This document shows positions 26,041 through 35,642 of a DNA stretch of 64,000 nt, in pieces. The DNA comes from Luteibacter rhizovicinus (lineage in GTDB: Bacteria > Pseudomonadota > Gammaproteobacteria > Xanthomonadales > Rhodanobacteraceae), in assembly GCF_004342265.1 (NCBI RefSeq), contig NZ_SMCS01000003.1:124001-188000 (forward strand). Direction: 5' to 3'. Position 1 is the stretch's first letter. Every line of letters starts with the position of its first letter. Below the pieces are notes generated by a model. The model saw only the letters and a program-made list of their open reading frames with translations, searched no databases and had not been told where the DNA came from. Position numbers and translations under genes: made by a program.

Positions 26041-29000
26041 CCCAGCACAGTTTCGTACCGACGCGCGCCATTCCTCCGCTCATCTCGCGCAAGAAGAAGA
26101 GCGACGACAAATCCGAATGTCCCCACTGCCAGAAAAAAGCGCGCGTGTCGGAACCGGGCGACCTGCTGGAGCACGAGGCCGACCGCGCCGCCGATGCGGT
26201 GATGAACCGTAAACCCGTGCCTTCGCTCGGGTCCGCCGGGCCGCAATACCAGCGCCGCGCACGCGACGATTCGAAGGCTCAGAAAGAAAAGCACGAAGCC
26301 CACGACGAGCACGATCCTCACCACAAGGATCACGCGCACCCGCAGCACGCCCACCAGGCCATGACGGCCAAGCCTGCGCATGAAACAGCCACGCCTTCGC
26401 CTGTACATCAGCCCGCGGCCGCACCTGCTCCCGCGAAGAAACTCGACGGTACGGCGCCGTTGCAGCGCAAGGCACGGCAGACGGACGCGCAGCCAAACGA
26501 CTCGGTATTCGACGCGCTGGAAGACCATGGAACGTCGCTCGATCCCGCCACGCTGCACTTCATGCAGGAACGCTTCGGCCGCGACTTCTCCCATGTGCGC
26601 ATCCACACCGGGATACACGGCGAACGCGCCGCGAATGCAATCCAGGCACGCGCCTTCACGCACGGCCAGCACGTAGTGTTCGGCAGTGGCGAATATCGTC
26701 CGGGTACGCAGTCCGGTAGGCAGCTGCTGGCCCATGAGCTGGCGCACGTGGCTCAGCAAGGCGCGGCGCCTGTCCGGGCTCAGACGCCAGGTCCCCCGGT
26801 AACGCAAACGCCCGCTGGCATCGCGCCACCCATAAGCGTCGCACCGGCAGCAACCCTCGCAAGGCTCCAGACACCCGCGAAAAGCACGTCCATTGTCATC
26901 AACGGGATTGACGAACTATCCGCATTGACTGTTCGCGTCGACCCGGACAAGGACAAGCGAGATGACGGCCCGTTCAGACTAGCCTTCGACGTGTCGATGC
27001 TGATGGTACCAAGGAGCAAGGGCATCGATGTCGAGAAAACGTACAACAACCTCGCCAAAAAAAGAGCTTTGGCGGCAACGATTGGCGATTTCGACAAAGA
27101 CCCGAAAATTGTGCTGAAGCAGGCGCGGGATAGCTCCGAGCAATTGCGAGATCGATGGCTGGACAAAGTCGGCTGGCCACGTGATGAAGCGTCTGCACTT
27201 CCAAACTGGGCGGACGCCGGGGGAAATAAGACGAAGTTCTACGTTCCCCTTGGCCAGGAGGCGAAGTGTCAGACCGATCACATCGTCGAGCTCCAGGTCG
27301 GCGGCAACAATACGAAGGAAAATCTGCGGCCGTTGAATGGACCCATGAATGAATTGGCTGGACGCACGCTGTGGGCAGAGCTTTCGACACTTGCGAAGGC
27401 AATCCGGAGCGAAGACCAACTGGGGGCAAAAAGCGCCTCTGAGATTCAACTCACTTTCAAGAATGCGGTCATGGGTGGAAAGACAGTGGCCGGCGTCGGA
27501 ACGGAGACGAATCCCACCTGTCTTGGAATCCACGAAAAGGCGTTCAAGCCGACGAAAGGCAAAACCGTTCTGACGGAAGGCATGGAGGCATATGTCATCA
27601 AGACGCAGGGCGGACGCACTGCAACGCTACGCGTCGACAAGGGTTTCTCCAAGGCGAAGCCCGACAAATCCATCCAACTGGGCAGCCCTGGGTATGACAA
27701 TGCGGGAGCGATAACGTTTCTTCCCGGTTTTACGCTCAAGACGCTGACGCGCGGGGAGGGCAAGGACACGCTCCGCGCGGCGCTGGACGAAAGAAAGTCG
27801 ACACGACTCCCGCTTACCTTTGGCGATGCACAGAGCAAGACGGGTGACGCACCGTTCGAGTTCGGGGTGAATCTAAAATCAGGGTTACTGACGCCGTTCA
27901 CTCCGAAGACGGGCAAAGACCAAGGCATCCCGATCGACTACAAGTTCATGTCGCCAGGTGCTATCACCAGCCTCACGCTCACGGACGACGGCGTCGACTT
28001 CAAGGGTTATATCAAGCCGTCGCTTCCATTCCTGAAAAAGCTGGATATCAAGTACGAAAAGGAAGTTCTCTCGATATCGAAAGACCTCGTACCCGCCGAC
28101 TACAAACTCCCCATCCCCGGCGCAAAGGTCACCAAAGCGAACATCGCGCTGATTCTTTCGCCCGAGCTGAAGGCCGAAGGCACACTGGGCATCGAATATT
28201 CCGCGGGCAAGCGGAAGATCATGGAGGGCGAACTGAAGGCCACCGTCGATACCGCCGGGCTCCGGCTCGGCGGCGACCTGAATGTCTTCATTCCCGGCGT
28301 GGACAGCGCCACGGCGCACTTCGAGTACACGAAAGAAGCAGGCTGGTCGGGCCATGGCAAAGTCGGACTGGCCGACTTGCAGAAGAAGCTGAAATACGTG
28401 AAGAGCGGCGAAGTCGGCATCGGCTTCACACAGGGAAAAGGCGGCGAGGTCGATATCGAGGCCAGCGGCAAGGTGATGCTGGACATTCCCTCGACACAGG
28501 GTGTCGAAGTCTCGCTTATCAAGAACAAGGATGGCTGGAAGTTCAAGGGCAAGGGTACATTCGACATCCCCAAGATGAAGCCCGTGGACATCGCCATCGA
28601 GTACGACGGCGAACATCTTAGCGGTGAAGCGAAGGGTATCGGCTTCAAGTACAAGAACTTCGACGCGACAATCGACCTGCGCTACAAGGACGAGAAATTC
28701 TCGGGCGACGGCACGGTCCATTTCGAGAAGGGTCGCGCGAAGGGCGTACTCAAGGTGCACCTGTTGCCGACCGGACGCTTCACTGGCGAAGGTAGCCTGA
28801 CTCTTGCCATACGCGAGGGCATCGAGGCGACGGCTGGCGTCTCACTCGACAAGGACGAGAAACTGCACGTCGACGGCAAGCTCGCATTCGCCAAGCCGAT
28901 CAAGCTATTCGAGGGTTTCAAGGGCGACGCCACGATTCTCGATGTGGGCGTCAGTATTCCCATCCCTGGCCTCAGTGTCGGCGTGGTGGGCGTGAACGCG

Positions 29001-29603
29001 CGTATCGAAGGGAAGCTCGAAGCTGGTTATCAGATCGGCCCCGGTGAGATTCGCAACGCCTCGGCGGAAGCCAAATTCGACCCGCTCGAAGATGATCCGA
29101 ATCTGTCCATCGAGATCAAAGGCCAGATCTGGATCGGCGCATCCGCGTATATCAAAGGATCGATCAGCGGCCTGATCGAAGTAAGCGTCGGCATCGCGTC
29201 CGTTTCGGGTGGCCTGAAAGTCAGCGCGACGGCGACTCTTTCGGGCGAGGTTCTGTCCAACATCACGCTCTTCTATGCCAAAGGCCGCTACGAAGCGAAG
29301 GCCGACTTTGCCGCGTCGCTCGCGCTCGCCATCCGGCTCGCGCTCGAAGCCGTGGTCAAGGCCGAGGCCGGCGTCGGTCCTTTCAAGGTAGCGACGGAAC
29401 GGGACTGGACGCTTGCCGCGAAGGAGTTCAACACGGGTCTGACACTCGGCATCAAGGTCACCAAGCCGTTGTCGTACAGCTCGGACAAAGGGCTGGACAC
29501 GCCTGGCCCGTCGGATATCGAGGTAACAAAACCGAATCTCGATCCCGCCAAACTGATCGACAACGTCATGGGCGCGAGCAGTCCGAAGGACAAGCCGCTA
29601 TGA
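26037..29603 (+). CDS. eCIS-core (DUF4157) effector with HNH-nuclease-like motif
   Basis: The protein has 1188 residues. Residues 28-31 form CPHC, followed by the SEPGDLLEHEADRAADAVM segment usual in eCIS-core proteins. Residues 75-110 are His/Asp-rich. Residues about 168-243 are the eCIS-core domain (DUF4157, PF13699), ending in HELAHVAQQ with HExxH at 233-237. Residues 411-438 read like an HNH/ENDO VII core: C411, D414-H415, G422-G423, N429 and N438 in the pattern DHIVELQVGGN..NLRPL. The last about 550 residues are beta-strand repeats rich in Lys, Gly and Asp. Base composition falls sharply over the HNH segment. It has no signal peptide, and 4-base overlaps tie it to both neighbours. The likely role is cargo toxin loaded in the tube. 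Confidence 0.85.
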   Translation: MTQHSFVPTRAIPPLISRKKKSDDKSECPHCQKKARVSEPGDLLEHEADRAADAVMNRKPVPSLGSAGPQYQRRARDDSKAQKEKHEAHDEHDPHHKDHAHPQHAHQAMTAKPAHETATPSPVHQPAAAPAPAKKLDGTAPLQRKARQTDAQPNDSVFDALEDHGTSLDPATLHFMQERFGRDFSHVRIHTGIHGERAANAIQARAFTHGQHVVFGSGEYRPGTQSGRQLLAHELAHVAQQGAAPVRAQTPGPPVTQTPAGIAPPISVAPAATLARLQTPAKSTSIVINGIDELSALTVRVDPDKDKRDDGPFRLAFDVSMLMVPRSKGIDVEKTYNNLAKKRALAATIGDFDKDPKIVLKQARDSSEQLRDRWLDKVGWPRDEASALPNWADAGGNKTKFYVPLGQEAKCQTDHIVELQVGGNNTKENLRPLNGPMNELAGRTLWAELSTLAKAIRSEDQLGAKSASEIQLTFKNAVMGGKTVAGVGTETNPTCLGIHEKAFKPTKGKTVLTEGMEAYVIKTQGGRTATLRVDKGFSKAKPDKSIQLGSPGYDNAGAITFLPGFTLKTLTRGEGKDTLRAALDERKSTRLPLTFGDAQSKTGDAPFEFGVNLKSGLLTPFTPKTGKDQGIPIDYKFMSPGAITSLTLTDDGVDFKGYIKPSLPFLKKLDIKYEKEVLSISKDLVPADYKLPIPGAKVTKANIALILSPELKAEGTLGIEYSAGKRKIMEGELKATVDTAGLRLGGDLNVFIPGVDSATAHFEYTKEAGWSGHGKVGLADLQKKLKYVKSGEVGIGFTQGKGGEVDIEASGKVMLDIPSTQGVEVSLIKNKDGWKFKGKGTFDIPKMKPVDIAIEYDGEHLSGEAKGIGFKYKNFDATIDLRYKDEKFSGDGTVHFEKGRAKGVLKVHLLPTGRFTGEGSLTLAIREGIEATAGVSLDKDEKLHVDGKLAFAKPIKLFEGFKGDATILDVGVSIPIPGLSVGVVGVNARIEGKLEAGYQIGPGEIRNASAEAKFDPLEDDPNLSIEIKGQIWIGASAYIKGSISGLIEVSVGIASVSGGLKVSATATLSGEVLSNITLFYAKGRYEAKADFAASLALAIRLALEAVVKAEAGVGPFKVATERDWTLAAKEFNTGLTLGIKVTKPLSYSSDKGLDTPGPSDIEVTKPNLDPAKLIDNVMGASSPKDKPL

Positions 29604-30250
29604 CCCAGCCGCTTCCGCGCATCCTCAAAGCCGGCATCGTGCTGATCGATCCGGTGAACGGCACGGTGCTGCGCGTGATCACGATGCAGTACAACCCGGA
29701 CAGCGTCTCGCGCACGTTGCAGGTTCAGGGCATCGGCGAAGGCGGAGATCGTTCCGAAGCCATGCGCCTGAAAGGGCCGGCGATCGAGACCTTCAAGATC
29801 GAAGCCGAACTGGATGCCACGGACCAGCTCGCCGCACCCGACAGCAATCCGGACGTCGTGAAATTCGGGCTGTATCCGCAGATCGCCGCACTGGAATCGC
29901 TGGTGAATCCACAGTCGGCGGACCTGATCAACCAGAACGTACTCGCGCAGGCCGGCACACTGGAGATCGCGCCCACCGAAGCGCCGCTCGCACTGCTGGT
30001 GTGGAGCGCACAGCGCGTCGTACCCGTGCGCGTCACCGAATTCAGCGTGACCGAAGAAGCGTTCGATGCACTGCTCAATCCCATCCGCGCCAAGCTCAAT
30101 CTGGGCCTGCGCACCTTGACCGTCGACGACCTGCCCTTCACGCATCGCGGCACGTCGATCTTCCTGAGTTACCTGCAGGCGAAGGAGCGGCTGAGTGCGA
30201 AGGCGCCCTCTCCCGGCCTGTCCGTCCTTGGCATCGGAGGCATTCCATGA
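29600..30250 (+). CDS. CIS tube-initiator protein (Afp7/Pvc7 N-terminal-type)
   Basis: The 216-residue protein matches the contractile-injection-system tube domain at the base of the tube: ITMQYNPDSVSRTLQVQG, the RLKGPAIETFKIEAELDATD strand region, YPQIAALESLVNP, and LLVWSAQRVVPVRVTEFSVT. In AFP and PVC this domain and a LysM domain are on one polypeptide; here the LysM part is the next gene. It should sit between the hub and the tube as the first ring. It is ATGA-coupled to the effector gene upstream and to the LysM gene downstream. Confidence 0.9.
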   Translation: MTQPLPRILKAGIVLIDPVNGTVLRVITMQYNPDSVSRTLQVQGIGEGGDRSEAMRLKGPAIETFKIEAELDATDQLAAPDSNPDVVKFGLYPQIAALESLVNPQSADLINQNVLAQAGTLEIAPTEAPLALLVWSAQRVVPVRVTEFSVTEEAFDALLNPIRAKLNLGLRTLTVDDLPFTHRGTSIFLSYLQAKERLSAKAPSPGLSVLGIGGIP

Positions 30251-30630
30251 GCAGCTCGACGATGGCGCTGGCCACGCTCGAATCCATCCTGCAAGGTTCC
30301 GCCGCGGGCATGCAGGCATTCGCGCCGAACAGCCGCTACTACGGCATCCCGACGACCGCGATGACGCTGCCCGATGGCAGCCAGGTCAGCTATCTCACCC
30401 GGCGTTTCGTGCCGGCACCGGAGCGCTTTCGTCCTTTGCAACGCCACGTCGTCGCCGAGGGCGACCGGCTGGATGGCATCGCGACGAAGTACTTCAACGA
30501 TCCGCTGCTGTACTGGCGCATCTGCGATGCCAATCGCGCGCTGCGCCCGGGCGAACTCGTCGAGACGGTCGGCGAGCGGCTTCTGATCACATTGCCCGAA
30601 GACGTGCCCTCGCCGACGGGAGGCACCTGA
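30247..30630 (+). CDS. LysM-domain baseplate protein (Afp7/Pvc7 C-terminal-type, gp53-like)
   Basis: This 127-residue protein has a C-terminal LysM/gp53-like module (HVVAEGDRLDGIATKYFNDP, LLYWRICDANRALRPGELVE). Residues 25-60 carry YYGIPTTAMTLPDGSQVSYL, typical of CIS LysM proteins. In injection systems it clamps sheath initiation to the baseplate rather than binding peptidoglycan. It is separated as its own gene from the tube-initiator domain. Its stop overlaps the next start (TGATG). Confidence 0.9.
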   Translation: MSSSTMALATLESILQGSAAGMQAFAPNSRYYGIPTTAMTLPDGSQVSYLTRRFVPAPERFRPLQRHVVAEGDRLDGIATKYFNDPLLYWRICDANRALRPGELVETVGERLLITLPEDVPSPTGGT

Positions 30631-31760
30631 TGCTCGACGGCGGCATTCATCTGAGCCTGCTGATCGGTCCGGCGGTTCCCTCGCCGGCGCCGGCCGAGGT
30701 CGTGGATGCACTGGACGCCGTGCAGGTGACCAGTTCGACCGAACTCGGAGGTTTCCAGCTGACGTTCAAGGCCGGCCGCGAATCGGGCCTGGTGAATCGA
30801 CTGCTGCCATCGGGATATTTCGATCCGATCATCACCCGCGTGATCCTGCTGGTGACGGTCAACGGGCAGACGACCGTCATCATGGACGGTGTCATTACGC
30901 GACAGGAGCTGACCCCGAGCAACGAGGTCGGCAAATCCACGCTTACCATTACGGGCGAAGATCTCAGCCGCATGATGGATCTGGTGGAGATGCCTTTCAT
31001 GCGTTTCCCCGCGATGCCGATCATCGCGCGTGTGTATCTGATCCTGGCCAAGTACGCCGCGATCGGCATCGTCCCGCTGGCCATACCGCCGATCCTTCCG
31101 GACGTATCCAATCCGCTGGAAGCACTGCCGAGCCAGACGGGCACCGACCTGGCGTACATCAAGCAGCTCGCCAAGCAGGTCGGTTATGTCTTCTACATCG
31201 AACCGGGCCCCGTGGCAGGGATGAACATCGCCTATTTCGGTCCGGACATCCGCATTCCCGACCCGCAACCGGCACTGACCGTCGACTCGGACGCGGCGAC
31301 CAATGTCGAGTCGCTCAGCTTCAGCCTGGACGGCACGATGAAAAAGATCACGGTGGTGACCGTGATGGATCCGTTCACAGGCAAGATCCCCATCCCCATC
31401 CCTATTCCGAACATCAGCATCCTGCGCCCGCCGATGGGGCTGCGCATGCCGATCCCCGCGAAGGTCGAGTTCGTCGAGGGCATGGCCGGACTGTCGCTGA
31501 CCGATGCGGCCAATCGCGCACTGGGCATCCTGTGGAATTCGACCGATTCGGTCACCGGCACCGGCACGCTCGACGTGCTGCGCTACGGCCGCGTGCTGCG
31601 ATCGCGAATGATGGTCGGCGTGCGCGGTGCCGGACGTACCTACGACGGGCTGTACTACGTCAACAGCGTCAGCCACTCGCTCAAGCGCGGCGAATACAAG
31701 CAGAACTTCAATCTTTCGCGCGACGGACTGATTTCCAACGTATCGGCGGTGATGCCATGA
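30630..31760 (+). CDS. Baseplate hub protein (gp27/VgrG N-terminal-type, Afp8 hub half)
   Basis: From the ATG at 30630 the protein has 376 residues. It matches phage late-control D/gp27-like hubs: SSTELGGFQLTFKAGRESGL, GVITRQELTPSNEVGKSTLT, ITGEDLSRMMDL, LAYIKQLAKQVGYVFYIEPG and the closing GRTYDGLYYVNSVSHSLKRG. It forms the trimeric hub under the tube. In AFP and PVC the hub and spike are one protein; here the spike is the following gene with a 4-base overlap. Confidence 0.9.
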   Translation: MLDGGIHLSLLIGPAVPSPAPAEVVDALDAVQVTSSTELGGFQLTFKAGRESGLVNRLLPSGYFDPIITRVILLVTVNGQTTVIMDGVITRQELTPSNEVGKSTLTITGEDLSRMMDLVEMPFMRFPAMPIIARVYLILAKYAAIGIVPLAIPPILPDVSNPLEALPSQTGTDLAYIKQLAKQVGYVFYIEPGPVAGMNIAYFGPDIRIPDPQPALTVDSDAATNVESLSFSLDGTMKKITVVTVMDPFTGKIPIPIPIPNISILRPPMGLRMPIPAKVEFVEGMAGLSLTDAANRALGILWNSTDSVTGTGTLDVLRYGRVLRSRMMVGVRGAGRTYDGLYYVNSVSHSLKRGEYKQNFNLSRDGLISNVSAVMP

Positions 31761-32305
31761 CGACTTCGATTACCGATGCACAGGTCCGCAGCTTCTACGG
31801 CAAATACCGCGGCACGGTCGTGCAGAACGTCGACCCATTGCTGTGCGGCCGGCTGATGCTGATCGTTCCCGATGTCACCGGCGACGCGCCCACCAGCTGG
31901 GCCGAGGCATGTGTGCCGCTGGCCGGCCCGACGGGCCTGCCCATGGGCGTTTTCATGGTGCCGCCCATTGGCGCCGGCGTATGGGTCGAGTTCGAACAGG
32001 GCGACGCATCGCGGCCGATCTGGGTGGGATGCCGTTGGGGAGCGGCATCGGACGTGCCGCCTTTGGCACTGCTTGGCAATCCGGCGTCGCCGAATATCTG
32101 CATGCAGACCATGGGACAGCAGACGCTGCTGCTCAGCGACGCACCGCCGACACCGGCGACAGGCGGCATCGTACTGAAGAGCCTGACCGGCGCGATGCTC
32201 GTCGTGAACGATGCAGGCGTATTCATCCAGAACGGCAAAGGGGCATCCATCACCCTCACCGCCAACATCGTCGATATCAATCTCGGCGCCCTCACCGTGA
32301 TGTAG
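31757..32305 (+). CDS. Central spike protein with gp5 OB-fold (baseplate assembly protein V-like)
   Basis: The 182-residue protein has the gpV/gp5 OB-fold pattern (GKYRGTVVQNVDPLLCGRLM, LIVPDVTGDAPTSWAEACVP, GVFMVPPIGAGVWVEFEQGD, IWVGCRWG) followed by a short beta-helix tail (GKGASITLTANIVDINLGAL). Trimers form the membrane-piercing spike shaft. The short needle contrasts with the long gp5 needle of T4. ATGA overlap with the hub gene. Confidence 0.92.
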   Translation: MTTSITDAQVRSFYGKYRGTVVQNVDPLLCGRLMLIVPDVTGDAPTSWAEACVPLAGPTGLPMGVFMVPPIGAGVWVEFEQGDASRPIWVGCRWGAASDVPPLALLGNPASPNICMQTMGQQTLLLSDAPPTPATGGIVLKSLTGAMLVVNDAGVFIQNGKGASITLTANIVDINLGALTVM

Positions 32306-32324
32306 CCGACAAGGACCGACCATC

Positions 32325-32642
32325 ATGCCCGGACCCATTCTGCACGTCGGCGCGACTGTCCTGTGTACGCACGGAGGACAGGCGACGCCTGGCGCACCGG
32401 TACCCCGCGTAATGGTCAGCGGCCAACCGGTGGCCACGATGGCGGTGCCGTATGTGATCGCCGGATGCCCGTTCGTGGCGCCCGCTCCCGGTCCCTGCGT
32501 GACCGGTCAGTGGGTGGTCGGTGCGGTGCGCGTCATGGCGATGGGCCAACCTGTCGCTATTCAGAGCGGTGTCTCCGTCTGCGCGCCGAGCGGCACGCCA
32601 ATGCTACCCATCGTCGCGCAAATACGCGCCGTGGCGACATGA
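32325..32642 (+). CDS. PAAR-like spike-tip protein
   Basis: This 105-residue protein is rich in Gly, Pro and Val with conserved short strands: GPILHVGATVLCTHGGQATP, VMVSGQPVATM, CPFVAPAPGPC and VRVMAMGQPVAIQSG. The Cys/His set and the repeats of a small conical beta fold fit the PAAR-like (DUF4280-type/Afp10) tips that cap the spike and bind a metal ion. Its position after the spike gene supports this. Confidence 0.85.
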   Translation: MPGPILHVGATVLCTHGGQATPGAPVPRVMVSGQPVATMAVPYVIAGCPFVAPAPGPCVTGQWVVGAVRVMAMGQPVAIQSGVSVCAPSGTPMLPIVAQIRAVAT

Positions 32643-32652
32643 GGGAAGACCT

Positions 32653-33021
32653 GTGAATCTCGCCTATCCCTACCGGTTCGATCATCGCGGGTACACCGCC
32701 GAGGCGACCGACGACACACACCTGCGCGACCTGATCGAGCAGGTGCTGTTCACCTCGCCCGGCGAGCGGGTGATGCTGCCGGACTTCGGCTGCGGCGTAA
32801 TGCAGATGGTCTTCGCACCGAACAGCTTCGAACTGGCCAGCGCGACCCAGGTGCTTATCCAGAGTGGATTGCAGCGCTGGCTCGGCCATCTCCTGACGGT
32901 AAGCAACGTCAGCGTCGAAGCGGATGACGCGACATTGACGATCAGCGTGACTTACCAGGGACTGACCTCCGGGCAATGGCGGATGGAAACGTTCCAGCGC
33001 AGCGTGGAGGGCGCACCATGA
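32653..33021 (+). CDS. GPW/gp25-like baseplate wedge protein (Afp9/Pvc9-type)
   Basis: The GTG at 32653 is the likely start (122 residues), giving NLAYPYRFDHRGYTAEATDD. The gp25 signature is clear: HLRDLIEQVLFTSPGERVML, PDFGCGVMQMVFAPN and the closing beta strands VSVEADDATLTISVTYQG. gp25 nucleates sheath polymerisation at the baseplate. The stop overlaps the next ATG by 4 bases. Confidence 0.93.
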   Translation: MNLAYPYRFDHRGYTAEATDDTHLRDLIEQVLFTSPGERVMLPDFGCGVMQMVFAPNSFELASATQVLIQSGLQRWLGHLLTVSNVSVEADDATLTISVTYQGLTSGQWRMETFQRSVEGAP

Positions 33022-35642
33022 TCTACCGCTGCTGCACCGCCGACCGTCGCGAGCGCGTACTGAACCATTCCGCGCTCAACGGGCTCGACTACCTCGAGGT
33101 CATCGACCATGATCTGGCCGATACCGATCCGTTACGCCAACGTACGTTGCTGGTGCATTTCCTAAAGCCGTTGCCGGCCGGTTTTTCGGCTAAGAACGTC
33201 AGGCTCACCGGCGGCGAGCGTATCGTCGGCATTGCCATCGAATGGGCCGGCGTGGCATCGCCCACGCCGCTGCCGCTCGCTTCGCCACTTCCACCGGACA
33301 CCGCGGCGGCCGAGGCTGGCACGCTGGCCGTCATCGGCAAACTCGCCGATGCCACCTCGACACTGATCGTGCGCACCGCCGTCGCAGGCGACTTCTCGAC
33401 CTATACGTTGAACGTGGTGGCATCGCCCACCGTCGATACACCGCCAGCGGGTTTCGACCCACAACTGTCGCGGATCGACTTTGCATTCAAGGTGCAATGC
33501 CCCACCGACTTCGATTGCAAACCACCGGATGTGTGCATCGGCGTCGACGGCGACATACCAGACATCGACTATCTGGCGAAGGACTACCCAAGCTTCCGTC
33601 GCCTGATGCTCGACCGCCTGGCACAACTGGTACCGGCCTGGGAGCAGTCCAGCGAAGCCGACTTCGGTATGGCGGTGACCGAACTGATGGCCTATGCATA
33701 CGACCAACTCAGCTATCAGCAGGACGCCGCCTCGACGGAAGGGTACTTCAGCACCGCGCGGCGACGCATCTCGTTGCGTCGGCATGCGACCCTGGTCGAC
33801 TACCCCATGCACGACGGCTGCAATGCACGTGCATGGGTTCACGTGCGCGTGGCCGGTACCGTGGCGTTGCCGCTCGCAGGCACGCGTTTCCTGACGCGTT
33901 GCACCGGATTTCCCGCAGAGATCCCTGTCGGTCCGGTGCTGGACGATGCGATGCGCACGGGGCCGCTGGTCTTCGAGGCCATGCTAGATCCGATGCTTCA
34001 GGCCACCGGCTACATCCAGACATTGCGCTCGGAACATAACCAGGTGTCGTTCTACACCTGGAGCGAGAGTCGCTGCTGTCTGCCGAGCGGCGCTACATCG
34101 GCCACGCTGGCCGGCAGTCTGATGGGTCTGGCCGTTGGCGATGTGATGGTTTTCGAGGAACGCATCGGTCCGCACACGGGTCAACCCGGCGATGCGGATA
34201 TTTCCCACCGCCACGTCGTGCGCCTGACCGCCGTCGATGCGACAGGCAAGGATCCGGTGGAAGGCACACTCATCACGCAGATAGCCTGGGCCGGTGCCGA
34301 CGCGCTGCCGTTCGCGCTGTGCATCAGCGAGATCATCGACGGCAAGCCCTGCCCCGACGTGAGTGTCGCGCGTGGGAACATGGTCCTGGTGGATCACGGC
34401 CAGTCCTTTCCCGAAGGACTCGACACAGCACATGGCGAAGACCTGGGCGTCGTGCCTTCACCGACGCTGTTTACGGTCGACAGTTGCTGCGACGACCCAT
34501 GCAACCCGCGCGCACCCAAAGCGATACCCCCGCGCTACCGTCCGTCGCTGCAGCGCACGCCGCTCACGCAGGCGGCGGGCAAACTGGTGGACACAGGCGG
34601 CAAGATCTTCGGCACACAACCGGATCCATACGACCCGAAAGGTCCGGCATCGGCGGCGGTGAAAGTCGCCATGGAACAAGTCCTGCCGCAAGTACATCTG
34701 ATCGGCACGCTGGACGCGCACGAGCACGCGTGGGAGCCCCGCCGCAGTCTGCTTGGAAGCAACCCGGTCGACCGGCACGTGGTGGTGGAAGTGGACGAGC
34801 GCGCCCGGGCCAGTTTTCGCTACGGCGACGACAACCGTGCCATGCGCGCTGCCCCAATGACGGCTTTCGCCGCGTGGTATCGCACCGGCAACGGCACGGC
34901 GGGCAACGTGGGCGCCGACAGCATCGCGCATGTCGTGGCTGGAACGAACGCGATCGATGCCGTACGCAATCCCTGCCCCGCCACTGGTGGCGTCGACGCG
35001 GAAGATGCCGAGTCCGTGCGCCAGCGTGCGCCTTTCGCCTTCCGCACCCAGCAACGCGCGGTGACGATGGACGACTATGCGCACGTCGCCGAACGCGACC
35101 CGCGCATCCAGCGGGCGGCTGCATCGCTGCGCTGGACCGGGAGCTGGTACACGGTGCAGATCACACCCGATGCCATCGCCGGTGCCGATGTGAAAGACGT
35201 AAAGGACAAGCTCCCCGCTCTGATCGACCTGTTCCGTATGGCCGGTCAGGATGTATCGGTCAACGATCCGCACTACATTCCGCTCGAAGTCGCACTGCAT
35301 ATCTGCGTGAAGCCGGACTATTTCCGCAGTGACGTTCGCCAGCAGTTGCTGCTTACCCTGGGCAACCGCCGCCTCCCCGACGGCGGCATGGGTCTGTTCC
35401 ATGCCGACAACTACAGCTTCGGGCAGAGTGTTTATCTGAGCGGTATCTACAAGGCTGCACACGACGTACCCGGCGTCGCGTCGGTACAGGTCACCACGTT
35501 CCAGCGCCAGGGCACCAACGACGCTACGTACCTGCTCGACGGACGGCTGCCCATCGGCCCGTTCGAGATCGCTCGCCTGGATAACGATCCGAATTATCCC
35601 GAGCGCGGCGTGCTTCGCCTGGACGTCCACGGAGGCAAATGA
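33018..35642 (+). CDS. Baseplate assembly protein (Afp11/Pvc11-type, gpJ-like)
   Basis: This 874-residue protein belongs to the large 'putative baseplate assembly protein' family. An N-terminal domain with Cys pairs (MIYRCCTADRRERVL) is followed by the wedge signature IDYLAKDYPSFRRLMLDRLA, MAVTELMAYAYDQLSYQQD and AASTEGYFSTARRRISLRRH, with an inserted middle domain. The C-terminal gpJ-like part is QQRAVTMDDYAHVAERDPRI and VTTFQRQGTNDATYLLDG. It builds the baseplate wedge together with the next gene product, with which it overlaps by 4 bases. Confidence 0.92.
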   Translation: MIYRCCTADRRERVLNHSALNGLDYLEVIDHDLADTDPLRQRTLLVHFLKPLPAGFSAKNVRLTGGERIVGIAIEWAGVASPTPLPLASPLPPDTAAAEAGTLAVIGKLADATSTLIVRTAVAGDFSTYTLNVVASPTVDTPPAGFDPQLSRIDFAFKVQCPTDFDCKPPDVCIGVDGDIPDIDYLAKDYPSFRRLMLDRLAQLVPAWEQSSEADFGMAVTELMAYAYDQLSYQQDAASTEGYFSTARRRISLRRHATLVDYPMHDGCNARAWVHVRVAGTVALPLAGTRFLTRCTGFPAEIPVGPVLDDAMRTGPLVFEAMLDPMLQATGYIQTLRSEHNQVSFYTWSESRCCLPSGATSATLAGSLMGLAVGDVMVFEERIGPHTGQPGDADISHRHVVRLTAVDATGKDPVEGTLITQIAWAGADALPFALCISEIIDGKPCPDVSVARGNMVLVDHGQSFPEGLDTAHGEDLGVVPSPTLFTVDSCCDDPCNPRAPKAIPPRYRPSLQRTPLTQAAGKLVDTGGKIFGTQPDPYDPKGPASAAVKVAMEQVLPQVHLIGTLDAHEHAWEPRRSLLGSNPVDRHVVVEVDERARASFRYGDDNRAMRAAPMTAFAAWYRTGNGTAGNVGADSIAHVVAGTNAIDAVRNPCPATGGVDAEDAESVRQRAPFAFRTQQRAVTMDDYAHVAERDPRIQRAAASLRWTGSWYTVQITPDAIAGADVKDVKDKLPALIDLFRMAGQDVSVNDPHYIPLEVALHICVKPDYFRSDVRQQLLLTLGNRRLPDGGMGLFHADNYSFGQSVYLSGIYKAAHDVPGVASVQVTTFQRQGTNDATYLLDGRLPIGPFEIARLDNDPNYPERGVLRLDVHGGK

